DNA of 64,000 nucleotides, taken from NCBI RefSeq assembly GCF_900186985.1, contig NZ_LT906447.1:1612001-1676000 (forward strand), given 5' to 3'. Numbering within the stretch: position 1 is the stretch's first letter; every line of letters starts with the position of its first letter. The notes below the pieces were generated by a model. It was not told the origin of the DNA and did no database searches. It saw nothing but the letters and a program-made list of their open reading frames with translations. The stretch comes from Staphylococcus piscifermentans. Its GTDB lineage: Bacteria > Bacillota > Bacilli > Staphylococcales > Staphylococcaceae. The position numbers and the translations under genes are program-made. This document shows positions 39,531 through 48,815 of this stretch, in pieces.

Positions 39531-39665
39531 TTTAAATCCCTCCATTGCTCTGATAATTATTAATGATACCAAAAAGATTGGCAGTAATAAAAATAAAGGA
39601 AACTTATTATTATACAGTTCCCTATTCTCAATAATTATACACCTAGAATGGAATTAATCGTATTT

Positions 39666-39899
39666 TTAATGCGCCACAGCAATCACAGGTTTACTTTCTT
39701 GTTCGCCTTCGCTTTTAACATAACCTTCTTGTTCGGCTTTTTGTTCTGCTTTAGCGGATATAGTATGATCCGTCATTTCGTACACTTGTTCTTTATTCGC
39801 AGTTTGATTAGCACTTACAATAAAAGCTGAAAACAATACAAAAGAAGTCAATAACACTGCTGAATATACTAAAAAAGTTGATTGGTATTTCTTAATCAT
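39666..39899 (-). CDS. sosA: SOS-induced cell division inhibitor SosA
   Basis: The 77-residue protein has an N-terminal membrane helix (about residues 8-30, STFLVYSAVLLTSFVLFSAF) and a polar extracellular tail. This is the size, position and topology of S. aureus SosA, which blocks division after DNA damage and is divergent from lexA. The sequence itself is weakly conserved, so the call rests on synteny, topology and the LexA boxes. A GGGAGTG site precedes the ATG. The minus-strand promoter TTGACA-17-TATCTT contains a LexA box in its spacer. Confidence 0.85.
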   Translation of the reverse strand: MIKKYQSTFLVYSAVLLTSFVLFSAFIVSANQTANKEQVYEMTDHTISAKAEQKAEQEGYVKSEGEQESKPVIAVAH

Positions 39900-39913
39900 T
39901 TTTCAACACTCCC

Positions 39914-40011
39914 AGAACATTTGTTTGTATTAACAAGATATCAGAACGATTGTTCGCTGTCAATACTTTTACGAACAAATGTTTGTAAATGTTTTGTTCG
40001 CATGCTATAAT
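39914..40011. promoter_or_regulatory. Divergent sosA/lexA promoters with three LexA boxes
   Basis: LexA boxes: AGAACATTTGTTTG (39914-39927), AGAACGATTGTTCG (39943-39956) and CGAACAAATGTTTG (39972-39985). The sosA promoter on the minus strand is TTGACA (39958-39963) and TATCTT (39935-39940), with the middle box in the spacer. The lexA promoter is TTGTAA (39983-39988) and TATAAT (40006-40011), 17 bases apart, with the third box overlapping its -35. Confidence 0.9.
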
Positions 40012-40042
40012 AAGAACAAACAAGAAGAGGATGTGCTTTAAT

Positions 40043-40666
40043 ATGACAGAACTAACGAAACGTCAAAGCGAAATTTATGAATATATTAAAACCGTAGTCC
40101 ATACAAAAGGGTATCCGCCAAGCGTCAGAGAAATTGGCGAAGCGGTAGGTTTAGCTTCCAGCTCGACAGTACATGGCCACTTATCGAGATTAGAAAGTAA
40201 AGGTTATATCCGACGTGACCCTACTAAACCGAGAGCAATTGAAATAGTAAGCGATCAACTTGAAGAATCTGCTGAAATGGAAGGTACAATCCATGTTCCT
40301 GTTATTGGGAAAGTCACTGCAGGTGTTCCTATTACTGCAGTAGAAAATATCGAAGAATATTTCCCTCTTCCAGAACATCTTACTTCTACACATAATAGTG
40401 ATATTTTCATTTTGAATGTAGTTGGAGATAGTATGATTGAAGCTGGCATACTTGATGGGGATAAAGTGATTGTACGCAGTCAAACAATTGCTGAAAACGG
40501 AGATATCATTGTAGCTATGACTGAAGATGATGAGGCAACAGTTAAACGTTTTTATAAAGAAAAACATCGTTACCGCTTGCAACCAGAAAATAGTACGATG
40601 GAGCCTATTTACTTAGAGCAAGTAACGGTTTTAGGTAAAGTAGTAGGTCTATTCAGAGAACTCTAA
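40043..40666 (+). CDS. lexA: SOS repressor LexA
   Basis: This repressor binds SOS boxes and cleaves itself when RecA is activated. It has 207 residues. The winged-helix domain covers residues 1-70 ([20 protein letters not shown]). The scissile bond is Ala93-Gly94 in KVTAGVP. The catalytic dyad is Ser130 ([10 protein letters not shown]) and Lys168 (EATVKRF). The ATG at 40043 gives MTELTKRQ, as in other staphylococci. The transcript start predicted from the TATAAT at 40006 lies downstream of the longer frame opening at 39989. Autoregulation is indicated by the box over the -35. Confidence 0.97.
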   Translation: MTELTKRQSEIYEYIKTVVHTKGYPPSVREIGEAVGLASSSTVHGHLSRLESKGYIRRDPTKPRAIEIVSDQLEESAEMEGTIHVPVIGKVTAGVPITAVENIEEYFPLPEHLTSTHNSDIFILNVVGDSMIEAGILDGDKVIVRSQTIAENGDIIVAMTEDDEATVKRFYKEKHRYRLQPENSTMEPIYLEQVTVLGKVVGLFREL

Positions 40667-40712
40667 CTCGCCTTTCTGTTTGCATATTATCTCTTCTTAA
40701 CACGCATAAACT

Positions 40713-40822
40713 AAAACAGGTGCTGGGACAAATTAATGTCTCAGCACCTGTTTTATGAACTGGCAGTAGCTAAAGAGTCGGAGAAATAATTCTAATCTAT
40801 ATTATTTCTCCGGCTCTTTCCC
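40713..40822. repeat. Dispersed hairpin repeat: terminators of lexA and the CAP-domain gene
   Basis: The first hairpin (AAAACAGGTGCTGGGACA with its complement, 40713-40754) serves lexA. CTGGCAGTAGCT, shared with the long repeat copies, follows. The second hairpin (AAAGAGTCGGAGAAATAAT with its complement, 40773-40820) serves the convergent CAP gene. Confidence 0.8.
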
Positions 40823-40825
40823 TTT

Positions 40826-41845
40826 TTAACTTGTATAATCTTCAGTCCAGAATGGTTGTCTCTCTTCGTTGAAACTTACCCCTACACCTAAATTTTTAAA
40901 ATTAGTTTGTAAGATATTTTTTCTATGTCCTTCTGAATTCATTAGACCTTCATGCGCAAAAATACTACTTTGTTGCCCATAAGCTAAGTTTTCACCAGCA
41001 TTTTGATAGTCGATACCATCTTTTTTCATTCTGTCGAACGGTGACTCACCTTTAAGGTTGTTGTGATCGAAGAAATGATGTTCAGCCATATCTTCGCTAT
41101 GTTTACGTCCGGTATCTGATAATGGCTGGCTATAATTCAATACAGATTTACCTTTTTGTACACGCTGTGCATTTACCAAATCGAAATCCTGTAATTCGAA
41201 ACCTTTTTCAAGTGAAGAAGATGGCGCACCGTATTGCTGGGATAATCGATTCTCCATTTTATTACTCACTTGCATTAAGCCTGTAACTTGGTTATTTTCA
41301 TGTTGATCATAGAACACAGTAGTATAAATATTGTCTTTATCAAATACATCATACTCATCATTGTTTAGTTCAAAACGATAATTTCCTTTTGTGATAGTAC
41401 TCAGAGGTTTACCCATTCTTGATCTGACAGTCTCTTGCGGTGTACCATACTTAATCTTAGATTTAGAAGAAATTATATTTTGATTCGTATAAATCGCATT
41501 CACTTTATTATCAATATAGCTGACCATAATAAATGAGTGATATTGGTTATGATACGTATACCACTGCAGGCCATATTCGTTAGCAGTTACTCTTTTGGGA
41601 TTGCCTAATTGCTTTTCAACTTGTGCCTTATTCATGTTCATTTGTATATTTCTAATTGCAAAGTCTTGCTTATCAGGAACCTTTAATGCTTCTTTAGTCA
41701 CGTTTTCTCTGGCAGCCAAAGCTTGGATCTTACCTCTTGCGTGCTCTTGCAAATCTAACATCCAAGGTGTCTCTTTAATAGGCACACATAAAGCCACGAG
41801 CAAGAAAACTGTTATCAGAGCAAAATATCTTCTAATTTTGGGCAC
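40826..41845 (-). CDS. CAP-domain protein, probably secreted or membrane-anchored
   Basis: The 339-residue protein has an N-terminal hydrophobic signal or anchor (ALITVFLLVALCVPI). A CAP-associated N-terminal domain follows (about residues 60-190). The C-terminal CAP/SCP domain shows LNYSQPLSDTGRKHSEDMA, the HFFDHNN and GENLAYG motifs and NSEGHRKNIL. These match the CAP metal-binding histidines and the typical GENL motif. The start is uncertain: the only good candidate is a GTG at 41845 whose GGCGGGG lies two bases away. The gene follows guaC by 22 bases and may share its transcript. Its role in the cell wall is unknown. Confidence 0.82.
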   Translation of the reverse strand: MPKIRRYFALITVFLLVALCVPIKETPWMLDLQEHARGKIQALAARENVTKEALKVPDKQDFAIRNIQMNMNKAQVEKQLGNPKRVTANEYGLQWYTYHNQYHSFIMVSYIDNKVNAIYTNQNIISSKSKIKYGTPQETVRSRMGKPLSTITKGNYRFELNNDEYDVFDKDNIYTTVFYDQHENNQVTGLMQVSNKMENRLSQQYGAPSSSLEKGFELQDFDLVNAQRVQKGKSVLNYSQPLSDTGRKHSEDMAEHHFFDHNNLKGESPFDRMKKDGIDYQNAGENLAYGQQSSIFAHEGLMNSEGHRKNILQTNFKNLGVGVSFNEERQPFWTEDYTS

Positions 41846-41867
41846 CCCCGCCTATCAGCGCAAAATC

Positions 41868-42845
41868 TTAGTCTCTATCACCGTTAAAAATAGAATTTCT
41901 TACAATCACATAATCTACTTTTCTTAATGAACCTAAATCTTTTCCGCCTGCATATGAAATTGAACTTTGTAAGTCTTGTTGCATTTCAGTCAACGTATCA
42001 GCTAATGTTCCTTTATGTTCTACAAACATCTTTTTACCTTCAACATTTTTATGTTCGCCTTTTTGGAATTCAGAGGCACTGCCGAAATACTCTTTATAAA
42101 GTTTGCCATCTAATTCAACTGTTTCTCCAGGTGATTCTTCGTGTGCTGCAAATAATGATCCGACCATAACCATTGAAGCACCGAAACGAATAGATTTAGC
42201 AATATCACCATGTGTTCTGATTCCGCCATCAGCAATAATCGGTTTACGTGCTGCTTTGCTGCAGTGATTAATTGCAGCTAATTGCCAACCGCCTGTACCG
42301 AAACCAGTTTTAATTTTAGTAATACATACACGCCCAGGACCAATACCTACTTTTGTAGCATCAGCGCCAGCATTCTCAAGTTCTCTGACACCTTCTGGCG
42401 TACCTACGTTACCTGCAATAACAAAAGTTTCTGGTAAATAAGATTTAATTTGATGAATCATATTAATCACTTGTTCTGAATGACCGTGTGCTATATCTAT
42501 TGTAATATACTCAGGTTTTAAGCCTTCTTCAGCTATCTCTTTAACGAAATCATATTCTTTATCTTTAACACCTACTGAAATAGAGGCGAACAAACCTTTA
42601 TCTTGCATTTTTTTAATAAATGGAATTCTTGCTTCTTCATCAAAGCGATGCATAATGTAGAAATAATCGTTCTCAGCAAACCACTCAGCTAATTTTTCAT
42701 TCATAACTGTTTGCATATTCGCTGGTACAACTGGTAATTTGAATCTTCTTGGACCAAATTGTACACTTGTGTCACATTCTGAACGACTCTTCACAATACA
42801 TTTATTTGGAATTAATTGAACATCTTCGTAATCAAATATCTTCAT
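41868..42845 (-). CDS. guaC: GMP reductase
   Basis: It converts GMP to IMP with NADPH in purine salvage. It is an IMPDH-fold barrel without CBS domains, 325 residues long. The catalytic cysteine lies in [15 protein letters not shown], and the phosphate-binding [16 protein letters not shown] follows. The lack of CBS domains and the length separate it from GuaB. In B. subtilis and other Firmicutes guaC can be preceded by a purine riboswitch; I see none in the upstream 190 bases. The ribosome binding site is AAGGTG. Downstream CAP gene 22 bases away. Confidence 0.94.
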   Translation of the reverse strand: MKIFDYEDVQLIPNKCIVKSRSECDTSVQFGPRRFKLPVVPANMQTVMNEKLAEWFAENDYFYIMHRFDEEARIPFIKKMQDKGLFASISVGVKDKEYDFVKEIAEEGLKPEYITIDIAHGHSEQVINMIHQIKSYLPETFVIAGNVGTPEGVRELENAGADATKVGIGPGRVCITKIKTGFGTGGWQLAAINHCSKAARKPIIADGGIRTHGDIAKSIRFGASMVMVGSLFAAHEESPGETVELDGKLYKEYFGSASEFQKGEHKNVEGKKMFVEHKGTLADTLTEMQQDLQSSISYAGGKDLGSLRKVDYVIVRNSIFNGDRD

Positions 42846-42965
42846 ATAAAAAACACCTTACCCATACTCTTTATTTATTTTTTCCAAAATATCCAATGTA
42901 TATCATACTATCTTAGCGTCTAATTTACCAACTTAAATTTACTTTTTTTGGTTAATTTTGAACAA

Positions 42966-43001
42966 AAAAAAAACACACTTCGATATTGAAGTGTGTGTGC
43001 T
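42966..43001 (-). terminator. Terminator of rpsN2
   Basis: On the minus strand ACACACTTC pairs with GAAGTGTGT around a 6-base loop, followed by ten T. Confidence 0.9.
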
Positions 43002-43034
43002 AAACTTAAAGCTACTCGTTTTAAGTTAGACGAC

Positions 43035-43304
43035 TTACCAGCTTGCTTTTTTAACGCCTGGAATTTGTCCTTTATGCGCATGTTCTCTGAAAGCAATACG
43101 TGACATTTCGAATTTTCTCATTACGCCACGAGGTCTGCCAGTTACTTTACATCTACGAGTTAAGCGTGTTGGTGATGAATCTCTTGGCAATTTTTGTAAT
43201 GCTTCGTAATCACCTTTAGCTTTCAATTCTTGACGTTTTGCATAATATTTAGCAACGAGTTCTTCTCGTTTTTGTTCTTTAACAACTTTTGATTTTTTGG
43301 CCAT
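43035..43304 (-). CDS. rpsN2: 30S ribosomal protein S14, zinc-independent paralogue
   Basis: The 89-residue S14 belongs to the longer, zinc-free type: [19 protein letters not shown] and [17 protein letters not shown], with a single cysteine and no CXXC pairs. Such paralogues replace the zinc-binding S14 when zinc is scarce. The perfect Zur box directly upstream supports this directly. The zinc-binding S14 should lie in the main ribosomal-protein operon, outside this window. A GGTAGG site precedes the ATG. It is divergent from rpmG. Confidence 0.95.
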   Translation of the reverse strand: MAKKSKVVKEQKREELVAKYYAKRQELKAKGDYEALQKLPRDSSPTRLTRRCKVTGRPRGVMRKFEMSRIAFREHAHKGQIPGVKKASW

Positions 43305-43339
43305 TAAAGTTCCTACCTTTCTTCTATAATTGTTTATAA

Positions 43340-43354
43340 TCGTAATTATTACGA
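43340..43354. promoter_or_regulatory. Zur box of rpsN2
   Basis: TCGTAATTATTACGA is a perfect 7-1-7 palindrome identical to the Zur consensus of Firmicutes. It lies right downstream of a minus-strand promoter (TTGATA, 16 bases, TATGAT with its complement at 43360-43365), where bound repressor would block rpsN2. Confidence 0.9.
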
Positions 43355-43562
43355 TTTATATCATAACACAAATTTCGACTTTATCAATACATTTTGCTCA
43401 TTTTTTCAAGCAAAGTTGTTTACTAATTGGAAGTTTTTATATAAAATAGAATACATTGAGCTTATGCGCCATTATTGAAACCTCGTCTTGCACGTTATGC
43501 ATGATTGTGGTAAATTTAAGTGCGTAAGTATTGCTAATAACTTAATAGAAAGGGTGTCTACA

Positions 43563-43712
43563 TTGCGCGTAAACGTAACTTTAGCTTGCACAGAATGCGG
43601 CGACCGTAATTATATTACTACTAAAAACAAACGTAACAATCCTGAACGTATTGAATTAATGAAATATTGTCCAAGATTAAAAAAATATACATTACACCGC
43701 GAAACTAAATAA
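43563..43712 (+). CDS. rpmG: 50S ribosomal protein L33
   Basis: The 49-residue L33 reads [20 protein letters not shown] and ends YTLHRETK. It keeps one CXXC (Cys-Thr-Glu-Cys) and a third cysteine (KYCPRL), but the fourth metal ligand is not present. The start is a TTG at 43563 with AAAGGGTG six bases upstream. It is divergent from rpsN2 with about 260 bases between; the Zur box lies next to rpsN2, so there is no direct sign that rpmG is zinc-controlled. Confidence 0.93.
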   Translation: MRVNVTLACTECGDRNYITTKNKRNNPERIELMKYCPRLKKYTLHRETK

Positions 43713-43763
43713 TCTAATGAAATCGAGTTATCTTTTAAAGATGATAACGACGAAACGACGATA

Positions 43764-43807
43764 GTGAACTTACCGTTAAACATAACGTATAAGTTCACTT
43801 TTTTATT
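43764..43807 (+). terminator. Terminator after rpmG
   Basis: AGTGAACTTA pairs with TAAGTTCACT, with an inner CGTTA/TAACG stem, and ends in six T. The rest of the 314-base gap up to the permease gene holds only its promoter. Confidence 0.85.
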
Positions 43808-43953
43808 TTTTACGGGTATTTAATATACACCTTTAACGTACTTTTGTCTACATCTCCCCTACTCTTTATACCTCTAGTTTAAGCATTTTACGTCGGATTT
43901 CTTCTATTTTCTGAATTTTTTATAAATTTTTCACTTTAAAGTGCTAAATTCCA

Positions 43954-43982
43954 TTGATTAGTGTTCTAAAAACGATTAGAAT
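43954..43982 (+). promoter_or_regulatory. Promoter of the LysP-like permease gene
   Basis: TTGATT (43954-43959) and TAGAAT (43977-43982) are 17 bases apart, about 35 bases before the AGAGGT site of the gene. Confidence 0.6.
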
Positions 43983-44026
43983 AGACTACATATCATTTTC
44001 AAATTAAAAGATTAGAGGTAACGCTT

Positions 44027-45490
44027 ATGGATGAAAACAAAATGAACAGGGGGCTCAGTTCCCGGCATATATCAATGATTGCTATCGGTGGAGCAATCGG
44101 TACCGGCCTCTTTATTGCTACTGGAGGAGTTATTTCTCAAGCTGGTCCAGGTGGAGCTATTCTTGCCTATGCATTAATTGGAATTATGCTGTACTTCTTA
44201 ATGTCATCAGTCGGTGAATTGGCAACGTTTTACCCAGTTTCCGGGTCTTTCAGTTCTTATTCAGCTCGCTTCATCGATCCATCTCTCGGTTTCACAGCAG
44301 GATGGTTATATTGGGCGATTTGGTCACTTGTAACTAGCGTCGATACTATTATCGCATCTAACGTACTTTATTATTGGGATACTTTTAAATTCTTTTCTCC
44401 ATTAACTTGGAGCTTAATATTCATTACTTTATTATTATTATTAAACATTTTTACAGTCAGAGCTTTTGGTGAAGCTGAATTCTGGTTATCAGCCATTAAA
44501 GTTATCACTATTATTGTCTTTATTATTGTTGGTATTTTAACGATATTCGGAATTCTAGGCGGCCACACTTACGGCTTGAAAAACTTCACTACAGGAGAAG
44601 CGCCATTTGTAGGTGGTATATCAGGGTTCTTAAGTGTTTTACTCGTTGCTGGTTTCTCAGTCGGGGGCACTGAAGTCGTCGCTGTGACAGCCGGAGAATC
44701 TGATAATCCTGAAAAATCTATGCCAAGTGCCATCAAATCTGTATTTTGGAGAATATTGTTATTCTATATTCTCTCAATAGCTGTTATTTCAGCTATTTTA
44801 CCTTATACAGATCCTCTACTATTAAACAAAAGTGAATCAGTTGCCCAAAGTCCTTTCACAATTGTTTTTGATAGAGTCGGCATCGCTTTTGCGGCATCTG
44901 TCATCAATGCTGTTATATTGACTTCGTTGTTATCAGCAGCTAATTCAGGTATCTATACGACAAGCCGTATGTTATTCTCACTCAGCAACGACAAACAAGC
45001 ACCGAAATTCTTAAGTTATCTGCATCCCAAAACAAAATTACCGCTTCCTGCAATTCTGACAACTTATCTCATTGTAGTAGCCGTAATTATCATTGCTAAT
45101 TTCTATGCCGATACCGTCTTTACTTTATTAGGAATTATCGGCCAGTTGGTTATTTTTATCTGGGCCGCTGCAGTATGTGCGCAAATCAGATTACGTCAAG
45201 GCATAAAAGCTCAAGGTTTAGATGCTAGCAAGGTGCTCCCTTATAAAGCGCCTTTATATCCATTAGGACCTATTATTGTGTTAGTAACACTTATTTTCTT
45301 ATTAGTCGGAGGTTCTTTCGAAAATATTGTGAATCTAAGTGTCGGCGGTTTAACGAAAGACTTCTTGCCTATCATCATTCTGGCAACGATTTATCTTCTG
45401 CATAAAAGTGTGAAGAAAACGAAATATGTACGCTTGAAAGAAATGGACTTAAGAAACTTTAAAGCGTTCAACAAAGTGAATAAAAAATAA
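44027..45490 (+). CDS. Amino acid permease, LysP-like (APC superfamily)
   Basis: This twelve-helix carrier has 487 residues. The first helix has GGAIGTGLFIATGGVISQAG, followed by PGGAILAYALIGIMLYFLM and GELATFYPVSGSF, all typical of the AAT family (LysP, GabP, AroP). The closest resemblance by eye is LysP, so lysine is a plausible substrate, but specificity cannot be fixed. The AGAGGT site and ATG at 44027 set the start. It is monocistronic with its own promoter and terminator. No lysine riboswitch is visible upstream. Confidence 0.85.
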   Translation: MDENKMNRGLSSRHISMIAIGGAIGTGLFIATGGVISQAGPGGAILAYALIGIMLYFLMSSVGELATFYPVSGSFSSYSARFIDPSLGFTAGWLYWAIWSLVTSVDTIIASNVLYYWDTFKFFSPLTWSLIFITLLLLLNIFTVRAFGEAEFWLSAIKVITIIVFIIVGILTIFGILGGHTYGLKNFTTGEAPFVGGISGFLSVLLVAGFSVGGTEVVAVTAGESDNPEKSMPSAIKSVFWRILLFYILSIAVISAILPYTDPLLLNKSESVAQSPFTIVFDRVGIAFAASVINAVILTSLLSAANSGIYTTSRMLFSLSNDKQAPKFLSYLHPKTKLPLPAILTTYLIVVAVIIIANFYADTVFTLLGIIGQLVIFIWAAAVCAQIRLRQGIKAQGLDASKVLPYKAPLYPLGPIIVLVTLIFLLVGGSFENIVNLSVGGLTKDFLPIIILATIYLLHKSVKKTKYVRLKEMDLRNFKAFNKVNKK

Positions 45491-45499
45491 GTTGCATGT

Positions 45500-45528
45500 A
45501 AACAGGTTGAATTTCAGCCTGTTTTTTC
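45500..45528 (+). terminator. Terminator of the LysP-like permease gene
   Basis: AAACAGGTTGAA pairs with TTCAGCCTGTTT and ends in six T. Confidence 0.85.
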
Positions 45529-45603
45529 ATATATCTGATTTTCTCACAGAAGTATATATAGTATAATAATGGTAATAATAAGAACAAATCGAGGTGTTAC
45601 AAC

Positions 45604-45918
45604 ATGGTAGGACAAACTAATTTATTTGACGATGTTTTGAAAGAGGATGAACGTTTTGTCATTGTTGTTCAATCTCTTGAAGATAAACAAGGCAGACTTG
45701 TAAAACGAACTTTAAGAGAATACCCAAGTTTAGAACATGATCAAATGGTTCCGCTATTTGAGCACTTGAAAGATGTATATCTTAATGAACCATTTGAGCC
45801 AGGGCAATCCGCTTATATTATTACCGTTTATACCAACCTAGATTATTCTGCTGATAATATTTATGCATTGGTTAAACGTAATCATGGCATGCATGAATGG
45901 ACACATACAGCAAAGTAA
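45604..45918 (+). CDS. Conserved hypothetical protein, 104 residues
   Basis: I do not recognise a family. The soluble, acidic protein begins MVGQTNLFDDVLKEDERFVI and has a probable alpha/beta pattern with FVIVVQSLE and YIITVYTNLDYS strands. There is no signal peptide, membrane helix or cysteine. A GAGGTG site precedes the ATG, and a strong shared terminator follows, so it is a real gene. It sits between the LysP-like permease gene and a convergent HAD phosphatase gene; context gives no function. Confidence 0.75.
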   Translation: MVGQTNLFDDVLKEDERFVIVVQSLEDKQGRLVKRTLREYPSLEHDQMVPLFEHLKDVYLNEPFEPGQSAYIITVYTNLDYSADNIYALVKRNHGMHEWTHTAK

Positions 45919-45920
45919 AC

Positions 45921-45967
45921 AAAAACACAGGAGCTGGGACATTAATTTGTCCCAGCTCCTGTGTTTT
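45921..45967. terminator. Bidirectional terminator of the 104-residue gene and the HAD gene
   Basis: AAAACACAGGAGCTGGGACA pairs exactly with TGTCCCAGCTCCTGTGTTTT-type sequence around a short loop. It carries the GCTGGGACA core of the dispersed repeat family and overlaps the HAD stop codon. Confidence 0.9.
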
Positions 45968-46772
45968 ATTTCAATATTTTTTCTAATGCGACTACAATAC
46001 CATCTGAATCATGATCCAGTGTAACATCATCTGCAATCTCTTTTAATTCTGCTTTAGCATTACCCATAGCCACTGAATAACCCGCTTCTTCAATCATAGA
46101 ATAATCATTCAAACTATCTCCGAAAGCAATCGTTTGCGAAATGTCTACATCCACTTTACGGCATAATGCTTTTAAAGCATTACCTTTTGACACTCCATGT
46201 GCCATAAATTCTAAGAAATAAGGTTTACTCGTTGTGACATCTACATTGTCATTGAATTTTCCATTTAAACTTTGAAAAATTTCTTCAATATGAGGAACGT
46301 AATCTACTCCCATTGCTTTTGGAACGGGGTTTTGAATAAACGTCTTCACATCATCGACTTTTTTCATAGGCAATCCAGTCAGTTCTGACTCAATATTCAT
46401 ATATTCGTGTTCCCCTTCGTAAATAATATGCCCATCTTGATAAGTTAAGATAAACAGGCCATTTTCTCTGCAATAATCTACAATTTTATCAAAATCTTGC
46501 TTAGAAACACTTTGTTCGTCTTCAAGCTCATCATCTTTCACGCGCGTCGTTCTGCCGCCATTATAACTGATAACGTAACTATCATGCTCGTTCAGTTTAA
46601 GCGACTTTGCAATCGGCAGCATTCCTTCTGTCGGTCTGCCTGAAGCAAGTACGACATGATAACCTTGCTCTTGAAGATTCATTAAATATTGAGCTGTTTT
46701 CGGACTGACCTCGTTATCAGAAGTTAACAAAGTATCGTCCATATCCATTACAATCATTTCGTATTTAGTCAT
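45966..46772 (-). CDS. HAD-superfamily Cof-type sugar phosphatase
   Basis: This Mg-dependent phosphatase of the Cof/YbjI group (HAD IIB) has 268 residues. Motif I is DMDDTLL (residues 10-16), the type-2 cap lies in the middle, KGNALKALC carries the motif III lysine, and motif IV is FGDSLNDYSM. Typical substrates are sugar phosphates or FMN, but none can be singled out. The AAGGAG site is about 13 bases from the ATG, which is long. It lies downstream of thrB with 55 bases between and may be cotranscribed with hom-thrC-thrB. Confidence 0.9.
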   Translation of the reverse strand: MTKYEMIVMDMDDTLLTSDNEVSPKTAQYLMNLQEQGYHVVLASGRPTEGMLPIAKSLKLNEHDSYVISYNGGRTTRVKDDELEDEQSVSKQDFDKIVDYCRENGLFILTYQDGHIIYEGEHEYMNIESELTGLPMKKVDDVKTFIQNPVPKAMGVDYVPHIEEIFQSLNGKFNDNVDVTTSKPYFLEFMAHGVSKGNALKALCRKVDVDISQTIAFGDSLNDYSMIEEAGYSVAMGNAKAELKEIADDVTLDHDSDGIVVALEKILK

Positions 46773-46827
46773 TTGATGTGCTTTGCTCCTTTCAAGCTGT
46801 TACATCAAATTATAACCTATTTCTGTT

Positions 46828-47742
46828 TTACTCATAAACTTTTTCAGCAATAATTCCACTTTTATTTATTGTAATAATTTCAGAATTGCAACTTTCTAGT
46901 TCTTTATTTAATCTTCTTACTAATTTACCGCTTTTTGAAGGATCAATGAGCGTTAAAACTGTAGGCCCGGCCCCGCTGATTACTGTCGCATATGCTTTGT
47001 ATTCTTTCGCTATAATTTTAACTTGTTCAAATTCAGGGATGAGTTTTTGACGATAAGGTTCATGGAAACTATCCATTTCCATTAATTTACCCGCTAAAAT
47101 ATAATCATGCTGAATAAGCGCGCTTAACATCGTATTGCTGATAGCGCTGTATTGAGTTGCTTCTCCGTGCTTAAAGCTCTCAGGCAGTACTTTTCTAGAA
47201 TCACTTGTCTTTAATTCATAACTTGGCACAGTAATAACCAAGTTGACATGCGGCGGTTCTATAAATGAAATAAAGGTCTCACTTGTTTGACTGTTGTAAA
47301 AACCAGACACCATACCTCCATAAATAACCGGAGCTACATTATCCGGGTGTCCTTCAATTTCAGTAGCCGCTTCAACCATCTCAAATTCTGACAGTTGCAA
47401 ATGTCCGAAAAAATCAGCCAGATAAATACCTGCTACTAAAGCAGAAGCAGAGGATCCTAGTCCTCTAGCTAACGGTATTTCGCTACGCATCGTAATATTT
47501 AAAGGCGGAACTGCCACTTCAAATCTTTGCTCTAAAAATTGTACAACTTGATAAATTAAATGGTTTTCATCAGTCGGCAGATCATGCAAGTTTTCACCTT
47601 TATGTTGAAAGTGCCATTGTTGGTCTTCACTGATTTCAGCTTCTACATATAAAAATTTATTGAGTGCTAAACCGATAGAATCAAATCCCACCCCAAGATT
47701 TGCAGTTGAAGCAGGTACTTTGAGTTTTAATCGTTCTGACAT
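46828..47742 (-). CDS. thrB: Homoserine kinase
   Basis: This GHMP kinase makes O-phosphohomoserine for threonine synthesis. It has 304 residues. The ATP-binding [16 protein letters not shown] lies near residue 85, and the N-terminal [15 protein letters not shown] and the C-terminal ISGAGPTVL complete the GHMP pattern. The start ATG overlaps the thrC stop by one base (TAATG), so translation is coupled. It is the third gene of hom-thrC-thrB. O-phosphohomoserine does not feed MetA, which uses free homoserine from the same pathway. Confidence 0.95.
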   Translation of the reverse strand: MSERLKLKVPASTANLGVGFDSIGLALNKFLYVEAEISEDQQWHFQHKGENLHDLPTDENHLIYQVVQFLEQRFEVAVPPLNITMRSEIPLARGLGSSASALVAGIYLADFFGHLQLSEFEMVEAATEIEGHPDNVAPVIYGGMVSGFYNSQTSETFISFIEPPHVNLVITVPSYELKTSDSRKVLPESFKHGEATQYSAISNTMLSALIQHDYILAGKLMEMDSFHEPYRQKLIPEFEQVKIIAKEYKAYATVISGAGPTVLTLIDPSKSGKLVRRLNKELESCNSEIITINKSGIIAEKVYE

Positions 47743-48809
47743 TACTGCAATACTCCTTTGATGTATTTAACAATGCTTTCTTTATCATTCGGCAAAGATT
47801 TAATAGGATTATCTAATAATGAGATGGCTGTATCAGGGTCTTTCAATCCATTACCAGTTAAGACTGCAGTGACTGTAATATCTTTAGGCAATTTACCTGC
47901 GCGATGCAGTTTAATCAATCCCGCGATAGAAGCATTACTCGCCGGTTCAGCGAAAACGCCTTCTTTAGAAGCTAATAATTGATAAGCTTCTAAAATTTCT
48001 TCATCAGTTACAGAATCTATTAAGCCATTTGATTCTTCCAATGCTGTAACCGCTTTGTCCCAGCTTGCAGGATTTCCAATTCGGATAGCCGTTGCAACTG
48101 TTTCAGGGTTTTTCACTACTTTATTTTGTACAATTGGAGATGCCCCTTCAGCTTGGAAACCGAATAATTTCGGTAAACCTGTTTGATGTTTGTCATTAAA
48201 TTCTTTGAATCCTTTCCAATAAGCAGTAATATTACCTGCATTACCTACAGGAATTGCTAATACATCAGGTGCATGACCACCTAGTTGATCAACGACTTCA
48301 AAAGCACCTGTCTTCTGTCCTTCAATACGGTACGGGTTGATAGAATTAACCAGTTCAATATCGCCGCCTTCGTTTGCAACCTCTTTAACAATTTCTAATG
48401 CTTCGTCAAAGTTACCATCGATAGAAACAATTTCAGCACCATACATTACAGCTTGAGAAAGCTTTCCTAAAGCAATTTTCCCTTCAGGAATGACTACAAT
48501 AGCTTTCAAACCTGAACGTGCGGCATATGCTGCTGCGGACGCTGAAGTATTACCTGTAGATGCACAAATAACAACTTTCTTGCCATCTTCCTTAGCTTTA
48601 GTTACTGCCATTACCATTCCGCGGTCTTTAAATGAACCTGTAGGGTTGGCACCTTCGAACTTTACAAATAAATTAATGCCTAACATTTCAGATAATGAAT
48701 CACAATGTATTAACGGAGTTTGGCCTTCGTTTAAAGTTACATTTGGTGTCTTTTCATCAACGGGTAAATAATTTTTGTATTCTTGTACTAAACCTTGCCA
48801 TCTTTTCAT
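47742..48809 (-). CDS. thrC: Threonine synthase
   Basis: This PLP enzyme converts O-phosphohomoserine to threonine. It has 355 residues. The PLP lysine is in [14 protein letters not shown] near residue 60, and the phosphate-binding loop is [11 protein letters not shown]. The short fold without the long N-terminal region of the E. coli enzyme is typical of Firmicutes. The ATG at 48809 follows AAGGGG. It lies six bases after hom and overlaps thrB by one base. Confidence 0.95.
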   Translation of the reverse strand: MKRWQGLVQEYKNYLPVDEKTPNVTLNEGQTPLIHCDSLSEMLGINLFVKFEGANPTGSFKDRGMVMAVTKAKEDGKKVVICASTGNTSASAAAYAARSGLKAIVVIPEGKIALGKLSQAVMYGAEIVSIDGNFDEALEIVKEVANEGGDIELVNSINPYRIEGQKTGAFEVVDQLGGHAPDVLAIPVGNAGNITAYWKGFKEFNDKHQTGLPKLFGFQAEGASPIVQNKVVKNPETVATAIRIGNPASWDKAVTALEESNGLIDSVTDEEILEAYQLLASKEGVFAEPASNASIAGLIKLHRAGKLPKDITVTAVLTGNGLKDPDTAISLLDNPIKSLPNDKESIVKYIKGVLQ

Positions 48810-48815
48810 AATTAA

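Noticed and set aside
42846..43034. Purine riboswitch before guaC
   Set aside because: The upstream bases hold the rpsN2 terminator and an AT-rich promoter; no aptamer core was found.
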